Assembly: GCA_030847615.1 (NCBI GenBank)
Contig: JAUMIR010000003.1
Span: 281,598,265-281,662,264, forward strand
Direction: 5' to 3'
From: Gambelia wislizenii
Taxonomy: Eukaryota; Chordata; Lepidosauria; Squamata; Crotaphytidae
Length of the DNA: 64,000 nucleotides
Numbering within the stretch: position 1 is the first letter of the stretch; every line of letters begins with the position of its first letter. The notes under the pieces are model-generated. The model was not told the origin of the DNA, searched no databases, and saw nothing but the letters and a program-made list of their open reading frames with translations. A program made the translations under genes and the position numbers. Positions 1-10,014 of this stretch are shown piece by piece.

Positions 1-99
1 TTTAGACTCTAAAATTGTAAATTCTAAGCTTCTACTGTAACACTTTAAATGTAGAATTCAAAGAGATAGCAGTCTGGAGTATCAGTAAGCAAGGGGATT

Positions 100-165
100 T
101 TTGTAGCACCTTTGAGACTAACTGAGAGAAAGTAGTTGTAGCATAAGCTTTCATGATCTCCTTTC
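100..165. repeat. Short interspersed-repeat fragment
   Basis: The phrase 'tagcacctttgagactaact...gcataagctttc' looks like the terminus of a reptilian interspersed repeat that recurs with related wording near 5205-5345. The class is not established from this sequence alone. Confidence 0.35.
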
Positions 166-779
166 TCAGATTTCCTGTTTAGTGGCCAGATCTATGTTGC
201 TGTTGTTGTTTTTCACATTGTGGGGGGAGCTGGTGAGGCAGGCTAATCTGCTTTCCCCATTTCTTCCTGTTTTGGTGTTCATGAATGCTCAGTAAGAGAT
301 TCTGGAGATGGCTGCTGTTTACCTTCTCTGTTGTAGGCAGACACACAAAGATACAATAGGATTGGCTAGAGTAGAATCTCATTCTTTCCCAGTGCAAGCT
401 TTACTACATTGTTTACAACAGACCTGCTACTGTAACCTGGCACCAAACATTTGTGTTTTTCCAGCCCTTCTTCACCATTCTTCCAACAGTCATGGTGTTA
501 AAAAATTTCCAGCTAGATGACAGAGGACAAGGAGAAAAAAAGGGGGCTGGACAAGCATAAAAAGACTTTGTAAAAAAGGAACTCTATTGTCATAGGCTTT
601 GTTAACTGAGGTATATCTACTGTATCTACTCATAACAATCTTAAATGGTAGATGGTTCATATACGGGAAATAGGCTAAGCTGATCAGTAGTGTGATAAGA
701 TGGCCAGTCATGTGACTTTTTTCCTGAAATGACAAGCATTTAGCAATTTCGCAGTCTATTTTTACAATGTTGTACCATA

Positions 780-1220
780 TATTTATTTATTACAATATTT
801 ATATTCTTCCCCATAGTCAAGGATGTCAGATCATTGTACTATAAAATGGATTCAAACAGTTAAAACCAATCTAAAACAATAAGAATAAACAGACTAAATG
901 CATATTAAAATATTTAACATTTAAAATGAGCTGAAACCTAAAACCATCTGAAATACCTAAAGTATATATGCAGGCTTGGACAAAATCAATTAGGTCTCAA
1001 ATGTTTTAGTAAAAACTTAAAACCATGTTTTTACTTGGCACCAGAATGACATCAGTGTTGATGCCAAATGGGCCTTCAAGGGAGGGTATTCCACAACTAG
1101 GGTGCCGCAGCAAAATAGCCCTTTACCACATCCTCACACAGTATATTACTCCAACTGATGGGACAAACAGGAGGGCCCTTCTAGCAATCCTCAGGCAGTT
1201 GTACATAGGGTATTGAGGTC
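780..1220 (-). repeat. Old LINE 3' remnant
   Basis: It starts with a TTTATTTATT-type tail. Its 1030-1215 part (ggcaccagaatgacatc, then gggccttcaagggaggg) is clearly related to 40355-40480 (ggtgcctaaatgaaact, gggcctctaagggaagg). Both have the tail at the left, so the element is on the minus strand. Likely an old L2/CR1-type LINE; no coding potential remains. Confidence 0.45.
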
Positions 1221-1945
1221 CTGAGCTATTTAGGGTTTTATGTTTTATGAAGAGCAATTAATACTCCTAATCTACTCTAGCCCTGTTCAAGTGTTGCTTC
1301 TGAATCTGCGGGTATCAGAAATGTGTGAAATGTGCAGAGCTAGTTCTCTCCCCCACCCCCAACTCCCTCTGGAAACATGTGCCCAATTTTCTGCCTTTTG
1401 CATGTGCAGGCCTTTCCATGTCTTATGCAAATGCTTTGGATGTAACAATAGTCAACATTTTAGGTCCTTGAATATCCTTTGGTGCATGCTACTACCTTTC
1501 TACATGGAGAAGGCATTCTCATCCTTTTGCCTGGGACCTGTCCATTACTCTGCTTCCTCAGGTCAAGAAATGCCAAAAGCTTCACTAGCAATTGGTGGTC
1601 TCTCCAGAAAGTGGTGCTGCTATAATTTAAATCTGCATGATATCTGAAACTTGGTCAAAGAAAGTAGATATTTCTGTTCCTGCAGAAATGCAGCCACATA
1701 CAACCTTAGAAATGGAGATACCCTTGGCCGTTGTAGAAGCACAGGCATGATAGAAGATGAACTGAAACAACTTAATACAACCTTATATGACTAAAACCAT
1801 GGCTCTCAAGTTAAAATAAACTCAAGAAATGGCCAAATGCTTCCATATTTGCCATATGGGAAGTTGGTTGCCTCCTGGCATCACCCTTTCATACTGATAC
1901 AGAAATACTTTAATAACAATAATTAGAATAGAATTCAACACTTAC

Positions 1946-2053
1946 CTGTGGGTTTTATGAGTGGTAACAACTCATTGGAAATATTTCTGGTAGCAAAGAA
2001 GTTTGTTTTCAAGGTCACTTCTGCTTGTATATGAAATGGTGTAGTGTCAGCCA
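1946..2053 (-). CDS. Carbonyl reductase copy A, exon 2
   Basis: This 108-bp internal exon is flanked by an AG acceptor (2055-2054) and a GT donor (1945-1944), with the same length and phase (1 in, 1 out) as exon 2 of copy B. With the split first codon it reads VADTTPFHIQAEVTLKTNFF, then ATRNISNELLPLIKPT, all open. It belongs to the SDR core between the NNAG motif and the catalytic Ser. It differs from copy B at 8 of 36 residues. The ATRN..NELLP wording is closer to what I recall of mammalian CBR3 than CBR1, whereas copy B reads ATRDVCTELLP as in CBR1. Copy A is also farther from SETD4, the CBR3 position in human. A CBR3 assignment is therefore plausible but needs exon 3. Confidence 0.88.
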
Positions 2054-2670
2054 CTTTTTTTCAGAAAGCATAGGAAATAAAAAACAAGGAGTTCCTGAAA
2101 AGTACGTATATGTGCAAAGGTATATTTCTAGTAATACATGGTATGTAAATATGTACTCTGTTGACAATTGGAGTAATTTTCTGGGAATGTAACATTAGTG
2201 CAGACCTTACTAGGCAGTATATCTATCACACATCAGAGATCAACTGCATTTCCCATAAAACTGGCCCTTTTTCTGATCCCACTGCAGAACTTCTCTATCT
2301 TTTGTTTGCCAGCTCCCCCAAACTGTACAGAAACAGTCTTATCTGACCCCCACAAAAACTGCATTACAGCTCCAAAGTCAAAAGAAGTCTAAATTGTCAG
2401 TGTACGTGTTAAAACAGTCAAATTACAAATTACTTTTAATACATGGTATTTTTAAAATTGAAAATGTGAAGAAAAAGCACCAATGTCCTCTCTCTTCACT
2501 TTAGTTAGCACAATTCAGAATCTTTTTTCACTTTTTGTACACTTCAAGAACAATGTTTTATTTTAGATTTATGTCCTGTTAAGCTGCTTAACCCGAGACT
2601 GTCATCCTTTGGACATATCATAAGATGACAGTCAGACAAAATACAGTCTGGGGAACCAGTACCAGCAGTT

Positions 2671-3273
2671 TCAGGTGTTGTCTATATGAGGGGGGGGGGA
2701 AATGTGGATTGATGCACATTAATGCCAATTTGAAGCAGCTTCAATTTGTCTTAATTTTTTTTGGCAAAATCTCAGGCATGCGAAGCTATCCATTTTTGCT
2801 GTCCCAGCAGTCATGCCTGCAAATCCAGATGGCAGGCGTAAGTGAATTACTTTTTATTTTCACCAGTTGCTGCTGCCAAACAGTATTTTTTAAAGCATAT
2901 CTAAGGTACAAAAGTGTGATACTCTGCCTAAATAAATAAAAAATGGGGAAGACTGTTCTAACATGGTGGTTCTGGGTACTTGCTTTGTTAGCAAGCTCCA
3001 TCCCCTGCCCATGTCCAATCAATCAGCATTTCAGTTCTGCTCTTATCAGGAATGCGAATGAATGCGAACCAGATTGTCCCAACAAATGGGACTGTGCATT
3101 CCCCATGGAGCTTTTAAAAAACTTTGGGGAAAGCTACAAAGGCTTTTCTTTCAGAGTTTTTAGTGGAATTGGCCCATCTCCTTCCGAATATTGCAGATGG
3201 ATGTGGGATGGCATTTAGACAAACCATATTCTCCCCAAATTCTATGAGGAGTATTTTTGTCATTTAGACAACC
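2671..3273. mobile_element. Non-autonomous DNA transposon, unnamed family (copy 1)
   Basis: Bounded by CAGGTGTTGTCTATATGA on the left and, inverted, CTGGGTTGTCTAAATGA on the right. The right half (from 'aacatggtgg' at about 2959) aligns by eye with 24490-24776, the second copy. It lies in intron 1 of CBR copy A. No transposase reading frame is visible; the open frames in it are incidental. No clear target-site duplication was found, so the superfamily is unassigned. Confidence 0.5.
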
Positions 3274-3417
3274 CAGTCAGCAGGACACAAAATAGGGAAC
3301 ACATACTAATGAGTTGCACTGGAAAATACCTAGAGAGGCGCCTTCTCTAGCTATCTACTAGGACCTTCAACACAACTCTATGGTATGTTTTAACTGGAAG
3401 TCTTTTATTTTAATAGG

Positions 3418-3496
3418 GTTTGCTGTTATCCACAGTTTCTGGTATCCACAATAAGTCTGGGAACTGAACTCCTGCAGATACAGGGGTCTGACTGTA
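3418..3496. mobile_element. Degenerate Tigger-like MITE end
   Basis: The stretch with 'tatccacagtttctggtatccac' and ending 'gatacaggggtctgactgta' resembles the ends of the Tigger-type MITEs at 18484, 48173 and 54120. Only about 80 bp remain, so this is an eroded or partial copy. The rest of this intron (3500-4420) holds nothing recognisable. Confidence 0.45.
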
Positions 3497-4419
3497 TGCC
3501 CAGTATCTTTTAAAACTGAGTAGTTGCTTCTGTCTCTCATAGTCTGTGTGATCTAATTCTAGTCTCCACTAGAAATGTAAGAATCAGATTCTTTTGTCAA
3601 ATGTTAACAATCTGTACCGTGCAATTGTGTGTTATTCACAGAATTTTACTATGGGTGCAATAGTGACCCCTTAAGGATACTTCACACATTATGCTTTCCC
3701 TTACATTTAGATATTTTTCCATGTAGGAAGAAAGAGCATATTTGTATGTCTCTCATCACGTGACAACTGCATTACTGTAAATTTTGTTAACATGTGTGAT
3801 AGCTGGGCAGTATCCACATGGATTACATGCTTTTTCTGCGTAGGAAAACTACTGCTTGTGAAATGGCTCTGAGCTACTGGAGAGAACACAGTACCTAACA
3901 AGGTCATAAACTGCATGGCAGATATTAGTGTGCCCTGTTTAAACTGTTAAACAGAAAATTGGCTAACATGCATTACAACTGACATTGTACATGAATTAAT
4001 TACAGAGATCACTAGAGTACCAGCATCAACATCTTTTATCATGCTTGATTCATTTTCTCTAATATATATAATAATGTGGACAAAATTTGTCTGATTAGGT
4101 GCAGAGTGAATTTCCTACCCTGCCCCCACCCAGTACCTACAATGAGTCCCCGCCTCATTAGATATAGGATACTCTAAGATCAGATGGAGATGTTCCCAAA
4201 CATGCTTGGTCTCTTTATCCTATATGGACCTGTTCAAGCGGTAGACCCTTCTCTCTATCTTGCTACCTCCGGGGAACATTTGGTAGGGACAAGGGAGAGG
4301 CCTTCCCAGTGGGTCCTCACAGACTTTGGAACTTTGTCTCTGGGGAGGTTAAGATGGCTCCATTCTTGCTCTCTGTCTGTTGGTAGGTGAAAAAGATCCT
4401 ATTCTATTAGGCTTTTAGG

Positions 4420-4700
4420 AATTGACTGTGATGGGATTTTAATGGTATGCTGTTTCATTGATTTTTATATTCTGTCTTTTAATGGTTTTTAAATTGTTTC
4501 AACTCTATAGATTAATTGCTTTTAAAATAAATATACATGTAAATATATTAAAAAATGTGCATGCACACCACACATATTTTTGTATGTTTCTTATCTGTAC
4601 TTTTTTTTTTTTTTTTGTAATCCTCATTGAGTCTAAGTACTGGGAAAAGGTGGGTTATAAATTATTGTGGTGGTGGTGATAGTGATGATGACAATGATAA
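4420..4700 (+). repeat. LINE 3' tail with simple repeat, next to the exon 1 donor
   Basis: The wording 'cattgagtctaagtactgggaaaaggtgggttataaat' followed by (TGG)n/(GAT)n is the usual 3' end of L2-like squamate LINEs with a microsatellite tail. A T14 run lies at about 4602-4616. The tail stops roughly 40 bp from the exon 1 splice donor of CBR copy A (4737-4736), so it sits at the very start of that intron. Confidence 0.5.
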
Positions 4701-4737
4701 CAACAGCAACATCTTTTCAAGACAATGTTTGTATTAC

Positions 4738-5023
4738 CTTTGAATGCAATCCCTGCATTGTTGACTAGCACATTCAATCCACCATACTTTTCCTTCAGGA
4801 AATCACGGAGGGCTCGAATACTCTGGAGATCATTGATATCCAGCTGGTGGAAGAGTGGCTTCAGTCCTTCCTTCTGCAGCTCTGCTACTGCTGCCTTGCC
4901 TCGTTCGATGTCCCGAGATGTCAGGTACACATCCCCAGGGAACTGCTTGCACAGAGCCCGCACAATGGCCAGCCCAATGCCTTTATTGGACCCGGTCACC
5001 ACAGCGACTGGAGTATGGGACAT
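4738..5023 (-). CDS. Carbonyl reductase copy A (CBR1/CBR3-like), first coding exon
   Basis: Encodes the first 95 residues plus one base of an NADPH-dependent carbonyl reductase, a cytosolic monomeric short-chain dehydrogenase/reductase that reduces quinones and other carbonyls. Visible features: start MSHTPVAVV, the TGxxxGxG cofactor motif (TGSNKGIG, residues 10-17), the acidic LDI segment, and NNAG at 88-91. The ATG at 5023 gives the same length as copy B; an upstream in-frame ATG exists but lies across a splice acceptor at 5030-5029. The donor is AAAG|GTAATA. Exon 2 is at 1946-2053 and exon 3 lies outside. Identity to copy B is 87 of 95 residues, higher than in exon 2 (28 of 36), which suggests partial homogenisation. 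No stop or frameshift is seen, so the gene looks functional as far as visible. Whether it is CBR1-like or CBR3 is open. Confidence 0.93.
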
Positions 5024-5055
5024 TCTCCCTGCCAAGAAAAAATAATAATAATCAG
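5024..5055 (-). promoter_or_regulatory. Splice acceptor just upstream of the copy A ATG
   Basis: On the minus strand the sequence reads ttattttttcttggcag followed by GGAGA and the ATG: a pyrimidine-rich tract and a CAG acceptor five bases before the start codon. Copy B has an AG in the matching place. This implies a separate 5' untranslated exon farther upstream (higher coordinates), which I could not locate. Confidence 0.6.
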
Positions 5056-5204
5056 ATAAGGAAGGCCCCCTAGGAGGATCCTCAACCCCATGCACACCTG
5101 AGAACCAAACATTTATTTATTTTTTGGACATTGAATACCACATCATTATGAGCCTACATAACATACATTTTCATTAGTGTGGCTTCCAAAACTACTCTTC
5201 TTGA

Positions 5205-5345
5205 ATAATTCCTGAGTGCTAGCCATACTAGTCTGTTACAACAAAAGCAACAATCCCTTGGCACTTTAAATGTATTTTGGGATATGCTTTTCCAGAGCTC
5301 TTCTCGGTAGGCAAATGAAGTTGAGTGGATGTGGGTGTATGTATA
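5205..5345. repeat. Interspersed-repeat fragment
   Basis: The wording 'gttacaacaaaagcaacaatcccttggcactttaaa' and 'gctcttctcggtaggcaaatgaagttgagtggatg' is typical of a reptilian repeat end related to 100-165. The class is uncertain. From 5346 to 6790 I see only AT-rich unique or fully eroded sequence. Confidence 0.35.
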
Positions 5346-6794
5346 CATACAAACATATATTTACATTCTGAATACAGAGTGAAGGAAACATCTTATTTCT
5401 CTGAATCAAGTGGTTTGAAGAGTGTTGCTTTGGAGCCCCTGTGTCCCAGGTAGTTCCCAATACCCCTCCTCTGCCCACTTGAACAAGTGGCACCAGCTGT
5501 GAAAAATAGCAGCCTCTTCACAGTAATAATATTATTTACATTAACTGTGAGTTACATAATTGCTGTCTCATTCGAATAACCTGCTTCATAATAGCCCTTT
5601 TATTAAATGTTCTTTTGATTTTTTAAAGACATATCATGCCAAAGAGTTCTGTGTGTTAATGGTGGGCCTTGATCTGTTGTTAAGTACTGAACTAGGGATA
5701 TAAATGGATTCCATATTTCCATGAAGTTGTCTTTTGCTTTTTCTCTCCTTGCCACTTGAAAGTTTCTTATCATTTTTTTAGCTAGAGCCGTATGCCAAAT
5801 CCTATCTAGCCAGTGTCAGAGAGACAGCCCTTCTTTCTGCCTTTTCCTCAGATCTTGCTATTGCAGCTCTAGCAGCTCCAATTTTAACTGAAATCAGATG
5901 TTTATATGGCAGTTCTGCATTTTCTCCATGAAAGATTGACAATATTGATAAAGATTATGAGAAAATGATATTTTGCCTTATCATTTGATTTAGCCAATTA
6001 AGATTATTGTTCCAAAAGCCTATTTCCATAGGGGAAAAGATCCACATGTGTTCCAAGGTGCCTACTCCCCCCGCCCCACAACAATTTTGTGAAATTACAT
6101 TATTACTTTAACAGGTGTTGAATGTCACCTCTGAAGTGTTTTTATTACTAATTCTTACAGAAGAATAATGAAAAAGCATAACCCACCTAGTTTCGTATGG
6201 AATGTTTCAAAAGAAGCAAGCAGGTTCCGCCAAAGAACAGGAACAAGAATCCACCTATTTGGCTTGATATAATGTCTGCTGTTGATTTTATGCACTCTGC
6301 TGAGCTTGCTCTGTGTACAGTGGAGGCTGTTCTGCTTGAGACCCGCCTTTTCTGGCAGCTGTACAGAGCCTCAGGGACAGAACATTCACTGTAGCCTGAA
6401 GAAGAATCTTAAATAATGGAGAACAGAGCTGGAGGGAGGGGGAAAGGAGCGGAGGAGAAAGAATATACAGTAATAAATAGTCTGATGCTGTTCATTTTTC
6501 TTTAGAGAGCTAACTGTTCCAAGTCTCCTAACTGCTCCAACTCTGTTCCAAGTCTCTTTGGGAAACAGTGTGAATGTTATATGCAAAGAACAGGAGGTTA
6601 ACAGTGCAACTTATCTGTTTATAAGTAGACACCACCAACTATAAAGGGAATTACTTGCTCCCTGATAAAACAGGATTGCAGCTGAATTTCCAAAATACAT
6701 TATAGCTAGATAAACATTTTTCATTTGCAGCCATGACCTATGAAATGTGGAAAAGACATCTTTAAGAATTCAGCATAAGCAGCAATATTTTTAT

Positions 6795-7335
6795 TATTGC
6801 AAAGAGTTATACAGGGTCTGCTTTGAAAATGACCCAAAAACGTCACTTAGTTCCAAGGAGGGTGGCTTGACTGGTCACTGGGAGTAGCCAATAGGATGCT
6901 ATTATGGCGGTCTTTTGCCATCTACATTGACTACCAGTCCATTTCCAAGAACAATTCATAGATCATATTTTAATTTTTAAAGCCCTGAATAAGTTATTTG
7001 AATTAGCATTTCCTTCCATATCTTATACCCTAACCGTCAAGGTCTTAATCTGAGTCCTGGGACCTGCTCTGGCCAAACGCAGTGAAATGAATGGCTAGAG
7101 GAGATAGCCTTTTTAGTGTCGACACCCTGCCTGTGGAATGTCTCACTGAGACAGGCCTTATTAGTATCTATCTTATGGACTCTTCAGGGATGAAAAGCTT
7201 GTAATTCTTCCAGAAATTTGTAAAACTGTTTTTAGTGCTTTTAGGTCTTGTTTTGTTTTGCAGTTTGCTGTTGGTTTTATTCTTGGTTGCAGGTGCACAT
7301 CCAAAGAACTGGCATTCCCATGTTTAGAACTGGGG
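6795..7335 (+). repeat. L2/CR1-like LINE remnant
   Basis: A decayed reverse-transcriptase C-terminal region: 'catctacattgactaccagtc' corresponds to the LHWLPV phrase, and 'attttaatttttaaagccctgaa' to the FKIFKAL phrase of L2-like LINEs. It is followed by a 3' untranslated-like part. Several stops interrupt it. It lies between the CBR copies, in intergenic DNA. Confidence 0.45.
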
Positions 7336-8061
7336 AAAATTCCACTGTGTGAATTGGACAATGTCATGTGATTATGTATTAGTGTTATATATTTGATAAG
7401 CTATGAATCAAAGGCCAATTGCAATACTTTTTTGCCCTATGATTTAAACCACAGTGTAACTTGAAAACAGGTTTGTGTGACATTATGGCACATATATGTA
7501 AAAGTCTTAGTTTTGTTTCATTGTTTTGCTCTACATGCGATCATCTGAAAGAGCTAATAAACCTGTTTCTAGTTCTGAATCTCTATTTACGGCTTGTCGC
7601 ATGCTCGCCTTTTTATTAAGAAATATTCTGATGGTTAGCTGGAGTCTCATGTCTTATCTATAAACAAATAAACTTATTCTAATAAGCACTTTTGGGACTC
7701 TGGCCAGTTTTCTACAGATGGAATTACTTTTGTCAGTGGAACATGGTGGGGAGCAATCTCCCTCCCTCTGCAATGCCACATGGACTAGTAAATTTTGACA
7801 GGTAAATTGGACTAACCACTTGCTCATGTGGACTGGACTTGTTGCCTAGAAATTCTGTTGTGCAATTGTTGTTTTGTATTGCTGTATATTCTTTGGCAAT
7901 CTGCCAGTCAGCTATCTTTTTCACCTTGGCTGGTTTCCTGGACAAAAATATTGGACACTTTGAAGGAGTCAAGTTGACCAGCGTCATCCAAAAAGAGGTC
8001 AGGTGAAGGTCACAAGGACCTGGGAAAGTGTATTAGAAATATGTTAACAGATGAGCCCAAG
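7336..8061. other. Intergenic sequence with no recognised feature
   Basis: Low-GC sequence between the CBR copies. I see no exon, no full repeat and no obvious regulatory module. Confidence 0.4.
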
Positions 8062-8111
8062 GTAGGATTGTGCAGAAGCACAATCCTACTTTGTAAACAA
8101 AAGTTTACAAA
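8062..8111. repeat. Two abutting perfect hairpins
   Basis: GTAGGATTGTGC (8062-8073), loop AGAA, and its exact inverse (8078-8089) form a 12-bp stem. Directly after it TTTGTAAAC (8090-8098), loop AAAA, and its exact inverse (8103-8111) form a 9-bp stem. They sit at the left edge of the possible solo LTR. Confidence 0.7.
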
Positions 8112-8710
8112 GCCATTAAGGAGGTATGTGCTAATTCCTTCTTGGGCACCTCAGCAATGAGTCATCCAACCTAAACAATCAAGTAACCTTTCCAACCCCA
8201 ATCCCAAGGAAAGCCCCTCAGAACCCCCTCCTGGTCTGCACTGTGAAGTTGCTGTAAACCCATCAATTCCTATCTCACCGCTATTAACAGCAATTAGTTA
8301 AGTTCCAGTTTTGTTTGTTTACCCAATGGGAAATCCATCCAGGCTTTGTCTTAGCCAAAGTACCCCTTCAGGATATGAAGCAGGGTATAAATATTAGGCC
8401 CCAACAATAGAAAGGTGTGCCATTGTGTACGAGTCTGGCCACTCTCTTTCTCGGCGTCTCCAGATCGGAACTTCCAGCCCCAACCTTAGACTTCTGTTTG
8501 AGTACTTCAAAACTCCATTCTTCAAGACTGGTAACTATTGTCCTGTCTCCTGAATCTATCCTTCTGTCTAACCTGTCTGCCTTACTCCTTGATAGCCTTG
8601 TGTGGTTCTCAGGAATGTGTGAATGCTTTTTTTGGTATTATTTCCAATAAAAATAATATTTCACTTTAACCTGGAGTTCTCTGCAGTTACTACTGGTACA
8701 CATAGGTGAA
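8112..8710 (+). mobile_element. Possible solo LTR
   Basis: The order of signals suggests an LTR: a long upstream part, a TATA box (TATAAATA, 8386-8393), then a pyrimidine-rich R/U5-like part (cactctctttctcggcg, about 8440-8456), and a polyadenylation signal AATAAA (8646-8651) about 260 bp after the TATA box. I cannot fix TG...CA ends or a target duplication, and there are no gag or pol remnants beside it. It could be an eroded endogenous retroviral or Gypsy solo LTR, or a chance arrangement. Confidence 0.4.
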
Positions 8711-9565
8711 AAGATCCCTGCAGTTACCCTCATCATGCAGGGATACTGTTTGAGCTAATAATTCCCCATCTAGATTTTTGAATCACAGGTGGGTCTCAAA
8801 GCATCCCACATCTCTTAAGGTAACAATGGAGCTAATAGTTGTGTGCTATCACAATGTGGCTACATTGTACATTATTTGTTACTTTTATAGTACCTTGAAA
8901 TAAGTAGAAAAGTAATTTGCTTTGCATAGGTTAAAAATCCATTAATCCCTGCCTCTATTTCTCTCTCCCCTTTCCCCCTCTTTCTTGTTGGTCTTTGAAC
9001 CCCAGTGTTTTATCAACCTTTCCCTTTCTCACTAGTCTTCTCCCCACCAATAGGCAGCAGGGGTTTCTGTTTTTCTGAAATCATGTCAGGGGCCTGCAGA
9101 GGAAAATAGGACTGGAGATGCCTGGTGTCCCTGTGGAGAAATGAACATCCCAGGCCTGACACCATCTGTGTCTCTAGGGAAGTGTAGGGATGTCTGCTAC
9201 CTAATAACTACAGGTGGTATTACAAGCTACAGACACTTAAAACAAAACAAAACAAAGTTAATCAATTTAAAAATAAATTAGAATCCATGGCAATTTTCAA
9301 TTGTCCAGATTTCACAGTCTTGGAGCTATACCAAAGATACACACAATGAGCAAGGGAATGAGCAGGGGAGACATTTTCATTCATTACAGAAAACACTTTT
9401 GGATTAATAAGAAAATGGCCTAACAATTCACCTAGACCCCCGCCATTTTTGCAATTCTGCCTACGTTTTACTCAGAAGTAAGTTTGAATGCTATGGTTAT
9501 AATTCAAATGGAGTAAAGTTATTACTTGTCAATGTACACACCTTCATTACTGGAAAAAAAGGAAC
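8711..9565. other. Intergenic sequence with no recognised feature
   Basis: Includes a pyrimidine-rich stretch at about 8940-9050. No exon or complete repeat is recognisable. Confidence 0.4.
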
Positions 9566-10014
9566 CAGTCAGCCCTCCGTATCCAGATTGATTCCAGCAC
9601 CCATCACCAAAAAAGGTACCAAAAAAGGCAGATGTTCGGCTCTTATATAGAGGTATTTTATATAAAGCTTCAGCACCATCCAAACCCTTACCCTCTGCGT
9701 GCACCCCAAAAGAAACTGCCTTGTGCACATGTGGGCCCCAGCCTCTGCCACCCACCCCTCTGACAACATTCTTTCTACCTCCCTCTCTTCCCTGCCCCAC
9801 CTCAGTGGCTTCTTTGCCCTCAGCAAGGGAGCACTGCAGAACAGCTTCTATCCTCTTGCGAGGCCATTGGGCAGGGCAAAGGAGAGATGAGACGTCCCAC
9901 ACTGGAGTTTTATTGAATATTTTTTGAATACTATATATTTTTTTGAATTTCTTTTGAATATTTGCTTTATTTTCGACCTGTGGTCCAGAGCCTATGGATA
10001 CGGAGGGCCCACTG
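9566..10014. mobile_element. Tigger-like (pogo/mariner) non-autonomous transposon, long form
   Basis: Left end CAGTCAGCCCTCCGTATCC; right end, inverted, CAGTGGGCCCTCCGTATCC. These match the ends of the shorter MITEs at 18484-18713, 48173-48382 and 54120-54346. The right flank is TA, as expected for this superfamily; the left flank is mutated to AC. The roughly 400-bp interior is unlike the short copies and contains no transposase, so it is a distinct internal-deletion or acquired-interior form. Confidence 0.65.

Larger units (their letters stand above)
1..1945 (-). other. Partial intron 2 of CBR copy A
   Basis: On the minus strand this follows the exon 2 donor (GT at 1945-1944), so it is the 5' part of intron 2, running off the left edge. 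Exon 3 of copy A is not in the window: no stretch here encodes the VVNVSS or YxxxK part of the enzyme. Besides the two repeat fragments listed separately, 170-780 and 1220-1945 hold nothing I recognise. Confidence 0.75.

Noticed and set aside
2943..3218. 91-codon frame starting MGKTVLTWWFWVLALLASS, signal-peptide-like
   Set aside because: It lies wholly in the two-copy DNA transposon and is not open in the second copy in the same way.
4655..5095. Longer CBR copy A start with 24 extra upstream residues
   Set aside because: The extension crosses a strong splice acceptor and is absent from copy B; the ATG at 5023 gives the family length.
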